Shown here: positions 9,607 to 16,724 of the stretch, in pieces
Position numbering within the stretch: position 1 is the stretch's first letter
Layout of the letters: each line of letters opens with the position of its first letter
NCBI GenBank assembly: GCA_014896355.1
Contig: JADBKO010000001.1
Location: 1 to 64,000, forward strand
Source: Bacillota bacterium
Lineage (GTDB): Bacteria; Bacillota; UBA5301; Bu52
Direction: 5' to 3'
Length of the DNA stretch: 64,000 bases
The notes under the pieces: model-generated
Databases searched by the model: none
Told to the model about the DNA's origin: nothing
The model's input: only the letters and a program-made list of their open reading frames with translations
Position numbers and translations under genes: made by a program

Positions 9607-9996
9607 TTGGAGCCACGGGAACTGGCTGAAATTCTGGCGGCGGCGGCGGTGGAACGGCGCGGGATAGATGTGGTCCTTTTGGCCGTGGGGGAGTTCACCC
9701 CCGTGGCCGACTATTTTGTCATCGTCTCCGGCTCCAACGCACCTCATTTGCAGGCCTTAGCTCAGCACATCGAGGAGAAAGCCAGCCAGAATGGGGTCCG
9801 CCTGTTGCACCGGGAGGGCGGTCCTGCCGGCCGCTGGATTCTGCTGGACTACGGGTCGGTGGTGGTTCATATCATGCACGAGCGGGAGCGCAGATACTAC
9901 GATCTGGAGCAACTCTGGGGGGACGCAGAGAAAACCGTGGTCACAGCTCCCTCAGTGGCGCAAACAGGACTTGACACAGGTCAGCCGTCCATGTAA
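9607..9996 (+). CDS. rsfS: Ribosomal silencing factor RsfS
   Basis: A 129-residue protein that binds L14 and blocks subunit joining in starved cells. The family core is clear: ELAEILAAAAVERRGIDVV, then ADYFVIVSGSNAPHLQALA and GSVVVHIMHERERRYYDLEQLW. GGAGG at 9593-9597 lies 9 bases before the TTG start. The C-terminal 20 residues go beyond the usual end and coincide with the promoter of the downstream tRNA gene. Confidence 0.95.
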   Translation: MEPRELAEILAAAAVERRGIDVVLLAVGEFTPVADYFVIVSGSNAPHLQALAQHIEEKASQNGVRLLHREGGPAGRWILLDYGSVVVHIMHERERRYYDLEQLWGDAEKTVVTAPSVAQTGLDTGQPSM

Positions 9997-9999
9997 AAT
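9971..9999 (+). promoter_or_regulatory. Near-consensus sigma-A promoter for tRNA-Ala
   Basis: TTGACA (9971-9976), 17-base spacer, TAAAAT (9994-9999). It lies in the 3' end of rsfS; the rsfS stop codon TAA (9994-9996) is part of the -10 hexamer. Transcription would start about 65 bases before the tRNA. Confidence 0.8.
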
Positions 10000-10071
10000 A
10001 CCTTGTGTCGCAGGCGACGGCGCAGTGGTTGTTCCGTCCAGGTCGTGCCGGCGGCGAAAACGGGAATATGT

Positions 10072-10147
<76 letters not shown>

Positions 10148-10152
10148 TCCGT

Positions 10153-10190
10153 AAAGCCCTTCGCGATTTGTAATCGCGAAAGGCTTTTTG
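10153..10190 (+). terminator. Intrinsic terminator of tRNA-Ala
   Basis: A 13-bp stem with one mismatch (AAGCCCTTCGCGA with TCGCGAAAGGCTT, loop TTTGTAA) runs into TTTTTGT. This is the best intrinsic terminator in the window. Confidence 0.88.
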
Positions 10191-10221
10191 TCTGTTTGGG
10201 CGCTTCCGCGGCAGCGCGGGT

Positions 10222-10251
10222 TTGACGGCGCACCCTTCGCTGCCATATACT
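10222..10251 (+). promoter_or_regulatory. Sigma-A promoter for the phasin-like/UbiB pair
   Basis: TTGACG (10222-10227), 18-base spacer, TATACT (10246-10251). The gene start at 10277 is about 20 bases downstream of the predicted transcription start. Confidence 0.7.
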
Positions 10252-10276
10252 TAGGGCAAGACGGGGAGGGATGATC

Positions 10277-10579
10277 ATGCTGGCAAATGTGATCCGGCGC
10301 AGCACCCTGATCAGCCTGGGCTTGGCAAAAATGGGTTGTGACCAGTTGGCCCGTTTCGTCCAGACTGCTGCTTCCCGCGGCGAGCAGACCGAGGAAGAAT
10401 GGAAAAAGCGTTGGCAAAGGCTAAGCGCAGATAGCGAAGCCCAGGGGCAGCAGGTGCTGGAATCCGTGCGCAACGGCGTGGAAGACGCCGTGCGCCGCTT
10501 GGGCTTGGTTACCCGCAAGGATCTGGATGATCTGGAACGGCGCTTGAGGAACCAGGAAGGCTCCGCGGCCCAGGATTGA
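10277..10579 (+). CDS. Phasin-like / PhaF-like small coiled-coil protein
   Basis: A 100-residue, mostly helical protein. A hydrophobic first helix (VIRRSTLISLGLAKMGCDQL) is followed by a charged, likely coiled-coil region with VLESVRNGVEDAVRRLGLVT and a closing DLDDLERRLRNQ helix. This arrangement resembles the phasin/polyhydroxyalkanoate granule family or its relatives, but I see no PHA genes nearby and make no functional claim. GGAGG at 10265-10269 favours ATG 10277 over ATG 10271. A paralogue lies at 51520. It precedes the UbiB kinase by 33 bases, in the same transcript. Confidence 0.72.
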   Translation: MLANVIRRSTLISLGLAKMGCDQLARFVQTAASRGEQTEEEWKKRWQRLSADSEAQGQQVLESVRNGVEDAVRRLGLVTRKDLDDLERRLRNQEGSAAQD

Positions 10580-10612
10580 GGGAAAGTCTTGCAGCCGTGA
10601 TGGGGGGATCCC

Positions 10613-12295
10613 GTGCGGCCAACTCGTCTTCGGCATGTCCGCAGGTTTCGGCAGATCGTGGAGGTTCTGGGCCGGCACGGGCTGGGATTCCTGGTGGAAC
10701 AACTGGGGTTGGGCGAGTTTCTCTCGTGGCCCCAGAGGCTGTTTCGCCGACGCCGGGCCCGGCAAGGCGCAGCGGCCCTTCCGGAAGCCAGCCCGTGGGG
10801 GCGGGTCCTACTGGTTCTGGAGGACCTGGGCCCCACTTTCGTAAAATTGGGGCAGATTCTCAGCACCCGGCCGGATCTGGTCCCTGCTGAACTGGCTCGG
10901 GAGCTGGGAAGGCTTCAGGATAAGGTGCCACCTTTTCCGGCCGCCTTGGCCTGCCAGACGGTGGAACGCGAACTGGGCCGCCCCATGCCGGAGCTCTTCT
11001 CGCGCTTCGATCCGGAGCCCCTGGCCGCCGCCTCCATTGGACAGGTTCATCGTGCCTCCTTGCCGGACGGCCGGGAGGTCATTGTCAAGATCCAGCGGCC
11101 TGGCATCGAGCCCATCATCCGGGCGGACCTGGACATCCTGGCGGAGATCGCGGATCTGCTGGACCAGCGGACCAGCCTGGGGCAGTATTACGACCTGCCG
11201 GGGCTGATGGAAGAGTTCGGAACGTACCTGCGCGAAGAACTGGACTACAGCCACGAAGCCAGAAATGCGCAGCAGATGGCGCAACGTTTCGCCGGCGACC
11301 CTACCGTTGTCATTCCCGCCGTGGTGAGCCCCTACAGCACGGCCCGAGTGTTGACCCTCCAATATGTCCCCGGAATCAAAATCGACGATTTCGGCCGGTT
11401 GGACCAGGCAGGATACGACCGCAGCCTGATTGCGCGCCGCCTTCTGGAGAGCTACCTGAAGCAGATCCTGCAGCACGGCTATTTTCATGGAGACCCCCAT
11501 CCCGGCAATCTGGCGGTGAGCCCGGAACAGGCCATCATATTCATGGATTTCGGCCTGATGGGCCGGTTGAGCCCACGGCAGCGGCAATATCTGGCAGCCT
11601 TGGGACTGGCGGTGGTCCGCCGGGATGCCGCCGGCATCGTGCGGGGAATGCAGGATGTGGGGGTGGTGCGTGGGCCTTTGAATACGGACGCTTTGGAGTT
11701 TGAAGTCGAGAGGATCCTATCGCGTTATTATCACCTGCCCATGAAGGAGTTCAAGGTCGGCGAGGCGTTCCAGTTAGTCATGGGCTTGGCCTACCGCTTC
11801 CATATCCGCATACCCGGCGATTTCGCCATTCTCGGGAAAACCCTCGTGGCTCTGGAAGGGTTGGTCCGCCGCCTGGACCCGGAGCTAGACCTGGTGGAGG
11901 TGGTCCAGCCTTACGCGCTACAGCTTTGGCGCCAGAGATTCCGCCCCTCCCGGATCGAGGAGGAGGCCGTCCGGCACTGGGACGACTATGCCCGGTTGGC
12001 CCGGGTGGCGCCGGCCAGGCTACGGCAGGTGCTGGACCAGGCGGCGGAGGGACACCTGCAGGTACAGTTCCGCCTGGCACAGCTGGAGCGCATGACGGGA
12101 GCATTCGCCACGGCCCTCAACCGTTTGGCTGTGGCCGTGGTTTTAGCTGGGCTGTTGATCGGTACCTCGTTGGTGATCTCCAACCACCCCCAGTCCATCC
12201 TACAGCGCCTCCCCTTGGGGGAGCTGGGTTTCGCGGCCGGCGTCTTGGCCGGCGTCTGGCTCCTCATCTCCATTTTGCGGACCGGCTGGTTCTAG
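10613..12295 (+). CDS. ABC1/UbiB/AarF atypical kinase
   Basis: A 560-residue membrane-associated atypical kinase/ATPase of the UbiB family, linked elsewhere to isoprenoid-quinone or lipid handling. Visible signatures: the KxGQ segment FVKLGQILSTRPDL, the alanine-rich loop AAASIGQVH, the lysine in VIVKIQRP, EELDYSHEARN, the catalytic HGDPHPGN (292-299) and DFG (312-314). Two hydrophobic helices close the C-terminus (about 505-528 and 538-557). GTG 10613 follows a run of six G residues at short distance. The substrate is unknown; pairing with a phasin-like protein hints at lipid or granule surfaces (inference). Confidence 0.9.
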   Translation: MRPTRLRHVRRFRQIVEVLGRHGLGFLVEQLGLGEFLSWPQRLFRRRRARQGAAALPEASPWGRVLLVLEDLGPTFVKLGQILSTRPDLVPAELARELGRLQDKVPPFPAALACQTVERELGRPMPELFSRFDPEPLAAASIGQVHRASLPDGREVIVKIQRPGIEPIIRADLDILAEIADLLDQRTSLGQYYDLPGLMEEFGTYLREELDYSHEARNAQQMAQRFAGDPTVVIPAVVSPYSTARVLTLQYVPGIKIDDFGRLDQAGYDRSLIARRLLESYLKQILQHGYFHGDPHPGNLAVSPEQAIIFMDFGLMGRLSPRQRQYLAALGLAVVRRDAAGIVRGMQDVGVVRGPLNTDALEFEVERILSRYYHLPMKEFKVGEAFQLVMGLAYRFHIRIPGDFAILGKTLVALEGLVRRLDPELDLVEVVQPYALQLWRQRFRPSRIEEEAVRHWDDYARLARVAPARLRQVLDQAAEGHLQVQFRLAQLERMTGAFATALNRLAVAVVLAGLLIGTSLVISNHPQSILQRLPLGELGFAAGVLAGVWLLISILRTGWF

Positions 12296-12331
12296 GGAAA
12301 GAGATCATTTTCACATTTCTATATTAGTTAC

Positions 12332-12360
12332 TTTACAAACCCCTCAGGGCGAATTATAAT
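12332..12360 (+). promoter_or_regulatory. Strong sigma-A promoter for the DUF2203 gene
   Basis: TTTACA (12332-12337), 17-base spacer, perfect TATAAT (12355-12360), in an unusually AT-rich stretch. Transcription should begin near 12367, about 50 bases before GTG 12420. Confidence 0.8.
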
Positions 12361-12419
12361 ATCGCCAGCAAGTGGAAAAACTGAGAAGGCAAAACCATCC
12401 AAACGAGGGGGATCGAGCC

Positions 12420-12851
12420 GTGGAAGTACGTTACTTCACAGCGGCGGAAGTAAACCGCTTGATCCCGGACCTGGAGGATATCATCAGCCATCTCCGGCTC
12501 CTGAAGGAGCGGGTGGAGCAAGAATTGGTGGAGTTGCGGGAATTGCGTGCCCGAATGGGCGGCAACAGCGATTTCTTTGCCCAGGAGGCAGCCATTGATT
12601 TCCTGACCCTGCAGGCCAGGGGCCATATTCTTCACATTCAGTCCCTGGGTGGGCAGCTAAAGGATGTGGACAAGGGGCTGGTGGATTTCCCGGCCCAGAT
12701 CGGCGGGCAGGAGGCCATGCTTTGCTGGGCCTTCGGAGAGCCGGAGGTCCGCTTTTGGCACCGGGCCAACGAAGGGTTTTCCCAGCGTAAACCGCTGGCG
12801 CCAGGCGCGGAGGAAGGAGGAGGCGCCGCCGGGTCGCCGGCGGACAGGTGA
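12420..12851 (+). CDS. DUF2203 family protein
   Basis: A 143-residue protein beginning with the family motif VRYFTAAEVNRLIP and ending the conserved part with LCWAFGEPEVRFWHRANEGFSQRKPL. The middle is an acidic coiled-coil-like helix (LRLLKERVEQELVELREL). No activity is established for DUF2203. GAGGGGGA at about 12405-12412 supports GTG 12420; an in-frame GTG at 12372 would start only a few bases after the predicted transcription start and has no binding site. A Gly/Ala-rich tail of about 20 residues is not conserved. Confidence 0.88.
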   Translation: MEVRYFTAAEVNRLIPDLEDIISHLRLLKERVEQELVELRELRARMGGNSDFFAQEAAIDFLTLQARGHILHIQSLGGQLKDVDKGLVDFPAQIGGQEAMLCWAFGEPEVRFWHRANEGFSQRKPLAPGAEEGGGAAGSPADR

Positions 12852-12868
12852 ACGGCTTGGAAGACCCC

Positions 12869-12897
12869 TTGTGCAGCCTCCTGTCCCATGCTAGAAT
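12869..12897 (+). promoter_or_regulatory. Sigma-A promoter for the leuS T-box leader
   Basis: TTGTGC (12869-12874), 17-base spacer and TAGAAT (12892-12897) with an extended TGC in front of it. Confidence 0.7.
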
Positions 12898-12903
12898 AAA
12901 TGA

Positions 12904-13321
12904 AAACGCATAGTCCGGGTATTCCGGTGTAGCCCGGACTGGGCGATGCGCAGGACCAGTAGGCCGGGGCGGAGGCTCAGAGAGCTGCCGGGCGGTGCGA
13001 GGCAGAGGCGTTCCAAGCCGGTCGAACTCCCCTGCAAGCTGTCGGCTGAACGGCAGGCTGCGAAGAACGCCCTGGCGGCGTTCGGCAAGGCGAGGCGCCA
13101 GCGCCTTGCGGATCCGGCCAGAGGCGGGCCCGGGTGGGCGGATGCGCAGCCGGCTTCAGTAGGCTGGACCGGTATCCCCGACCGTTACAGAGGGGGCCTG
13201 GCCAGGATGCGCGCTTCCGTGTGGGCGCCGGCCAGGTGGCGAGTGTCCTGACATCGGCAGGAAATAGGTGTGGTACCGCGGAGCAAGCCTTCGCCCCTTG
13301 GTTGGGGGCGGGGGCTTTTTC
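12904..13321 (+). promoter_or_regulatory. T-box riboswitch controlling leuS
   Basis: A tRNA-sensing leader fills the 493-base gap before leuS. Stem I carries the conserved AGAGAG (12979-12984) and GGCGGTGCGAGGCAG (from 12991). The specifier is read as CTC (13027-13029) in GAACTCC, a leucine codon that agrees with the gene downstream. The T-box sequence GGTGTGGTACCGCGG lies at 13267-13281. The terminator is an 11-bp stem (13287-13297 with 13305-13315) followed by TTTTTC. Uncharged tRNA-Leu should favour the antiterminator and raise leuS expression. At about 420 bases it is longer than typical T-box leaders. Confidence 0.93.
13287..13321 (+). terminator. T-box-controlled terminator before leuS
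   Basis: GCCTTCGCCCC (13287-13297) pairs with GGGGCGGGGGC (13305-13315), including two G-T pairs, followed by five T residues. Its 5' arm lies just after the T-box sequence, as required for the mutually exclusive antiterminator. Confidence 0.88.
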
Positions 13322-13344
13322 ATTACAGCAGGAGGACCAGTGCT

Positions 13345-15846
13345 ATGCAGGAAAAGTACGCGTTTCACCTAATTGAGCCAAAGTGGCAGAAGCGTTGGGA
13401 GGAGGACGGCCTCTACAACGTGGACCGCAGGGGGAACCGCCCCAAGCTGTACTGCCTGGAGATGTTCCCTTACCCCTCCGGGGATTTGCACATGGGCCAT
13501 GTGCGGAACTATTCGCTGGGTGATTCGGTGGCTCGCTACTACCGTATGCGCGGGTATGATGTGTTGCATCCCATCGGCTGGGATGCTTTCGGCCTGCCGG
13601 CGGAAAATGCCGCCATCAAACGGGGGATTCATCCGGCGGATTGGACGGAGCAAAACATCGCCAACATGCGGCAGCAGATGCACCGCCTGGGCTTCAGCTA
13701 CGACTGGCGGCGGGAAGTGGCCACCTGCCGGCCGGATTATTATAAGTGGACGGAGTGGATGTTTCTGCTGCTCTATAAGCGGGGTCTGGCCTACAAAGCC
13801 GCAGCCAAGGTCAACTGGTGCCCCAGTTGCGCGACAGTGCTGGCCAACGAGCAGGTGGTCAACGGCGCCTGCTGGCGCTGCCATACGCCGGTGGAGCAGC
13901 GCCAGCTGGAGCAGTGGTTTTTCCGCATCACCGCCTACGCGGAGCAGCTGCTGGAGGACCTGCGGATGCTCACAGACTGGCCCGAAAGGGTCAAAGTCAT
14001 GCAGGCCAACTGGATCGGCAAGAGCGAGGGGGCGGAAGTCACCTTCACCGTGGAGGGCACGGGTCAGGAGATTACGGTGTTCACGACCCGGCCGGACACG
14101 TTGTTCGGCGTCACGTATTTGGTGCTGGCGCCGGAGAATCCCCTGGTGGAGGAGTTGGCGGCCGGCAAGCCGGAGGCGGTCGCCGTGCGGCGGCTGGCCG
14201 CAGAGGCGGCCAGGGTCGCGGCACGGCAGCGTACGGAGCAGGAAAAGATCGGGGTCCCCACCGGAGCCTGGGCCATCAACCCGGTCAATGGGGAGCGGGT
14301 GCCCATTTGGGTGGCCAATTACGTGGTCATGGAATACGGTACCGGTGCGGTGATGGGAGTGCCGGCTCACGATCAGCGGGACTTTGAGTTTGCCCGCAAG
14401 TTCGGCCTGCCGGTGCGGGTCGTCATCCAGCCACAGGACGGCCCGGTGCCGGAGGAGGGAGAGGACCTGGAAGCCGCCTATGAAGGCCCCGGAACCCTGG
14501 TGAATTCCGGCTCCTTCGACGGACTGCCCTGGGAGGAAGGCAAGAAACGGATCACCGCCTGGCTGCAGGAGCATGGCGCAGGCAAGCCCCAGGTCCAATA
14601 CAGGCTGCGGGACTGGCTCATTTCCCGCCAGCGCTACTGGGGGGCGCCCATCCCGCTGATTTACTGCGATCACTGCGGCACGGTGCCGGTGTCGGAGAAC
14701 GATCTTCCAGTCCTGCTGCCGCGGAATGTGGACTTCCGTCCCGGCGGCCCGTCGCCTTTGGCCCGCTGCCCGGAGTTTGTGAATACCACCTGCCCGCGGT
14801 GCGGCAGGCCGGCGCGGCGCGAGACGGACACCATGGATACCTTCATGTGTTCGTCCTGGTATTACCTGCGCTATGCATCGCCCCATGATGATCAGGCTCC
14901 TTTCCAGCCAGCGGACGTGGATTATTGGCTGCCTGTGGACCAGTACATCGGCGGCATTGAGCATGCGGTCATGCATCTGCTCTACTCGCGCTTCTTAACG
15001 AAGGTGCTGTATGACGCAGGGCTGGTGAAGTTCCGTGAACCGTTCCAGCGGCTGTTCACGCAAGGCATGGTGACCTTGGGCGGATCCGCCATGTCCAAGT
15101 CCAAAGGCAACATCGTGGACCCCAACGATATCGTGGCCAAATACGGGGCGGATACGGCGCGGGTGTTCACGCTGTTCGCCGCGCCGCCCGAGCGCGACCT
15201 GGAGTGGAGCGAGCAAGGGGTGGAAGGCGCCTATCGCTTCCTGAACCGGGTCTGGCGTTTGGCCTATGAGCTGGAGCCGCTGGTCCGCCAGCCACGTGGC
15301 GGCCGGGCGCAGGGGGGCAACGACCCGTCCGCCTGGCCCAAGGAAGACCGGGAGTTGCGGCGGCTGCTCCATGCCACAGTGAAAAAGGTAGGGCAGGATA
15401 TCGGTGAACGCTTTATGCACAACACCGCCATCAGCTCCATCATGGAGCTGGTCAATGCGCTGTACGACTACCGTCAGAATGTCCCGCCAGAGCGGCAGAA
15501 TGCGGTTCTTCTGCGGGAAGCGCTGCAGAAGCTGCTGCTGATCCTGGCACCCTTTGCGCCCTATATCACGGAGGAGATTTGGCACCAGCTGGGCTGGGAG
15601 GGCAGCATCCATTTGCAGCCGTGGCCGCAATGGGATGAAGCGGCCTTGGCGGCCGAAGAGGTCACGGTGGTGGTGCAGGTCAACGGCAAGGTGCGTGACC
15701 GGCTGGTGTTGCCGGCAGATACGCCGGAGGAGGTTTTGCGCCAGAAGGCTCTTCAGCTGCCGAAGATCCAACCGTTCTTGGCCGGGCGTACGGTCGACAA
15801 GGTGGTGTCCGTACCCGGCCGCCTGGTGAACATCGTGGTGCACTAG
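13345..15846 (+). CDS. leuS: Leucyl-tRNA synthetase
   Basis: An 833-residue class Ia synthetase charging tRNA-Leu. The HIGH signature is [11 protein letters not shown] (42-52); the KMSKS loop is AMSKSKG (582-588). Two zinc-like CxxC pairs (CPSC...CWRC; CDHC...CPRC) and the CP1 editing domain with [20 protein letters not shown] are intact. AGGAGG at 13330-13335 lies 9 bases before ATG 13345. It is the sole gene of the T-box transcript; a hairpin at 15917-15966 follows it. Confidence 0.98.
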   Translation: MQEKYAFHLIEPKWQKRWEEDGLYNVDRRGNRPKLYCLEMFPYPSGDLHMGHVRNYSLGDSVARYYRMRGYDVLHPIGWDAFGLPAENAAIKRGIHPADWTEQNIANMRQQMHRLGFSYDWRREVATCRPDYYKWTEWMFLLLYKRGLAYKAAAKVNWCPSCATVLANEQVVNGACWRCHTPVEQRQLEQWFFRITAYAEQLLEDLRMLTDWPERVKVMQANWIGKSEGAEVTFTVEGTGQEITVFTTRPDTLFGVTYLVLAPENPLVEELAAGKPEAVAVRRLAAEAARVAARQRTEQEKIGVPTGAWAINPVNGERVPIWVANYVVMEYGTGAVMGVPAHDQRDFEFARKFGLPVRVVIQPQDGPVPEEGEDLEAAYEGPGTLVNSGSFDGLPWEEGKKRITAWLQEHGAGKPQVQYRLRDWLISRQRYWGAPIPLIYCDHCGTVPVSENDLPVLLPRNVDFRPGGPSPLARCPEFVNTTCPRCGRPARRETDTMDTFMCSSWYYLRYASPHDDQAPFQPADVDYWLPVDQYIGGIEHAVMHLLYSRFLTKVLYDAGLVKFREPFQRLFTQGMVTLGGSAMSKSKGNIVDPNDIVAKYGADTARVFTLFAAPPERDLEWSEQGVEGAYRFLNRVWRLAYELEPLVRQPRGGRAQGGNDPSAWPKEDRELRRLLHATVKKVGQDIGERFMHNTAISSIMELVNALYDYRQNVPPERQNAVLLREALQKLLLILAPFAPYITEEIWHQLGWEGSIHLQPWPQWDEAALAAEEVTVVVQVNGKVRDRLVLPADTPEEVLRQKALQLPKIQPFLAGRTVDKVVSVPGRLVNIVVH

Positions 15847-15916
15847 AAGCGGCCTTCGCGACCTACCGGGGGACTTAGCTTTTTTAGCAAAAACATGTGA
15901 GAGAAGGAGAAAAACG

Positions 15917-15966
15917 CAGCACCCCTCCCACTGGAGTGTGTATGCCAGGAGGGTAGAGGGGTGCTG
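15917..15966 (+). terminator. Long hairpin between leuS and comEA
   Basis: CAGCACCCCT (15917-15926) pairs perfectly with AGGGGTGCTG (15957-15966), with further CCC/GGG pairing inside a 30-base loop. Only GTCGTGTTTG follows, so termination strength is doubtful. Confidence 0.45.
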
Positions 15967-15973
15967 GTCGTGT

Positions 15974-16003
15974 TTGCCATGTCCTGGCTCGCAGCCCTAC
16001 AAT
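15974..16003 (+). promoter_or_regulatory. Probable sigma-A promoter for comEA-comEC
   Basis: TTGCCA (15974-15979), 18-base spacer, TACAAT (15998-16003). Transcription near 16010 leaves room for GGGGAGG at 16019-16025 before ATG 16035. Confidence 0.6.
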
Positions 16004-16034
16004 GGGAGCATCCATCTTGGGGAGGCGAGCGTGC

Positions 16035-16724
16035 ATGGCACTTGGGGCAGGTGGGACAAAGGCGGCGGGGTTGAGGCGTGGAAGCCGTATGGCGGCGGTT
16101 TGGCGGGGCTTGCAGCGGTGGATGCCCTGGCTGGTAGGAGCCACATTGTTTGTGGCCGGGGCCGTGGTGGCGGCGGAGCCCGATCTGCTATGGGCCCGCG
16201 GGGAGGAGACCTTCGTGAACCTGCCGCTGCCCGCCGGACATGGGACGCCGGCGACGGTGAGCAGCTCATCGCTGGCTGCAGCTGTGGAGGGGATGGACGG
16301 AGGTGGGAGCAGGGCCCGAAGCGCGGTGGAGGCGGCTGCTTCGAAACCTGCCGCCCCCCGGCCACCAGTACGAGCAGAAGCTCCAGCGGCCCGTAAGTTG
16401 GAAGGCAGCGCTCAGCGGGGCGCGGGAGCGCTTCCGGCGCGAGGATCCGCGCCTGCGCCTGTATCTGGAGCGTCCAAGGGAGCCGCCGTAAACGCCGGCA
16501 CGGCCAGCAAGGGCTTTTTGATCAACATCAACACCGCCGGGCTGGCGGAGCTGGATATGCTTCCCGGCATCGGCCAGTCTTTGGCCCAAAGAATCCTGGA
16601 TTACCGGAAAAAGCACGGCCCCTTCCGGACGCCCGAGGACCTTTTGGGCGTCCCCGGCATCGGGCCCAAGAAGTTGGCCAAAATTCGACCCCTGATAACG
16701 TGCGGGTCCCAAGCGGCCCGGTGA
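16035..16724 (+). CDS. comEA: Competence DNA-binding protein ComEA (short form)
   Basis: A 229-residue membrane-anchored DNA receptor for natural transformation. One transmembrane helix lies at about residues 28-48. A long Ala/Pro/Gly/Ser-rich linker (about 60-165) leads to the C-terminal double helix-hairpin-helix domain (ININTAGLAELDMLPGIG ... LLGVPGIGPKKLAKI). The SLBB domain usually placed between helix and HhH region in Gram-positive ComEA is not recognisable. ATG 16035 is supported by the binding site 9 bases upstream. It overlaps comEC by 4 bases. Confidence 0.88.
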   Translation: MALGAGGTKAAGLRRGSRMAAVWRGLQRWMPWLVGATLFVAGAVVAAEPDLLWARGEETFVNLPLPAGHGTPATVSSSSLAAAVEGMDGGGSRARSAVEAAASKPAAPRPPVRAEAPAARKLEGSAQRGAGALPARGSAPAPVSGASKGAAVNAGTASKGFLININTAGLAELDMLPGIGQSLAQRILDYRKKHGPFRTPEDLLGVPGIGPKKLAKIRPLITCGSQAAR

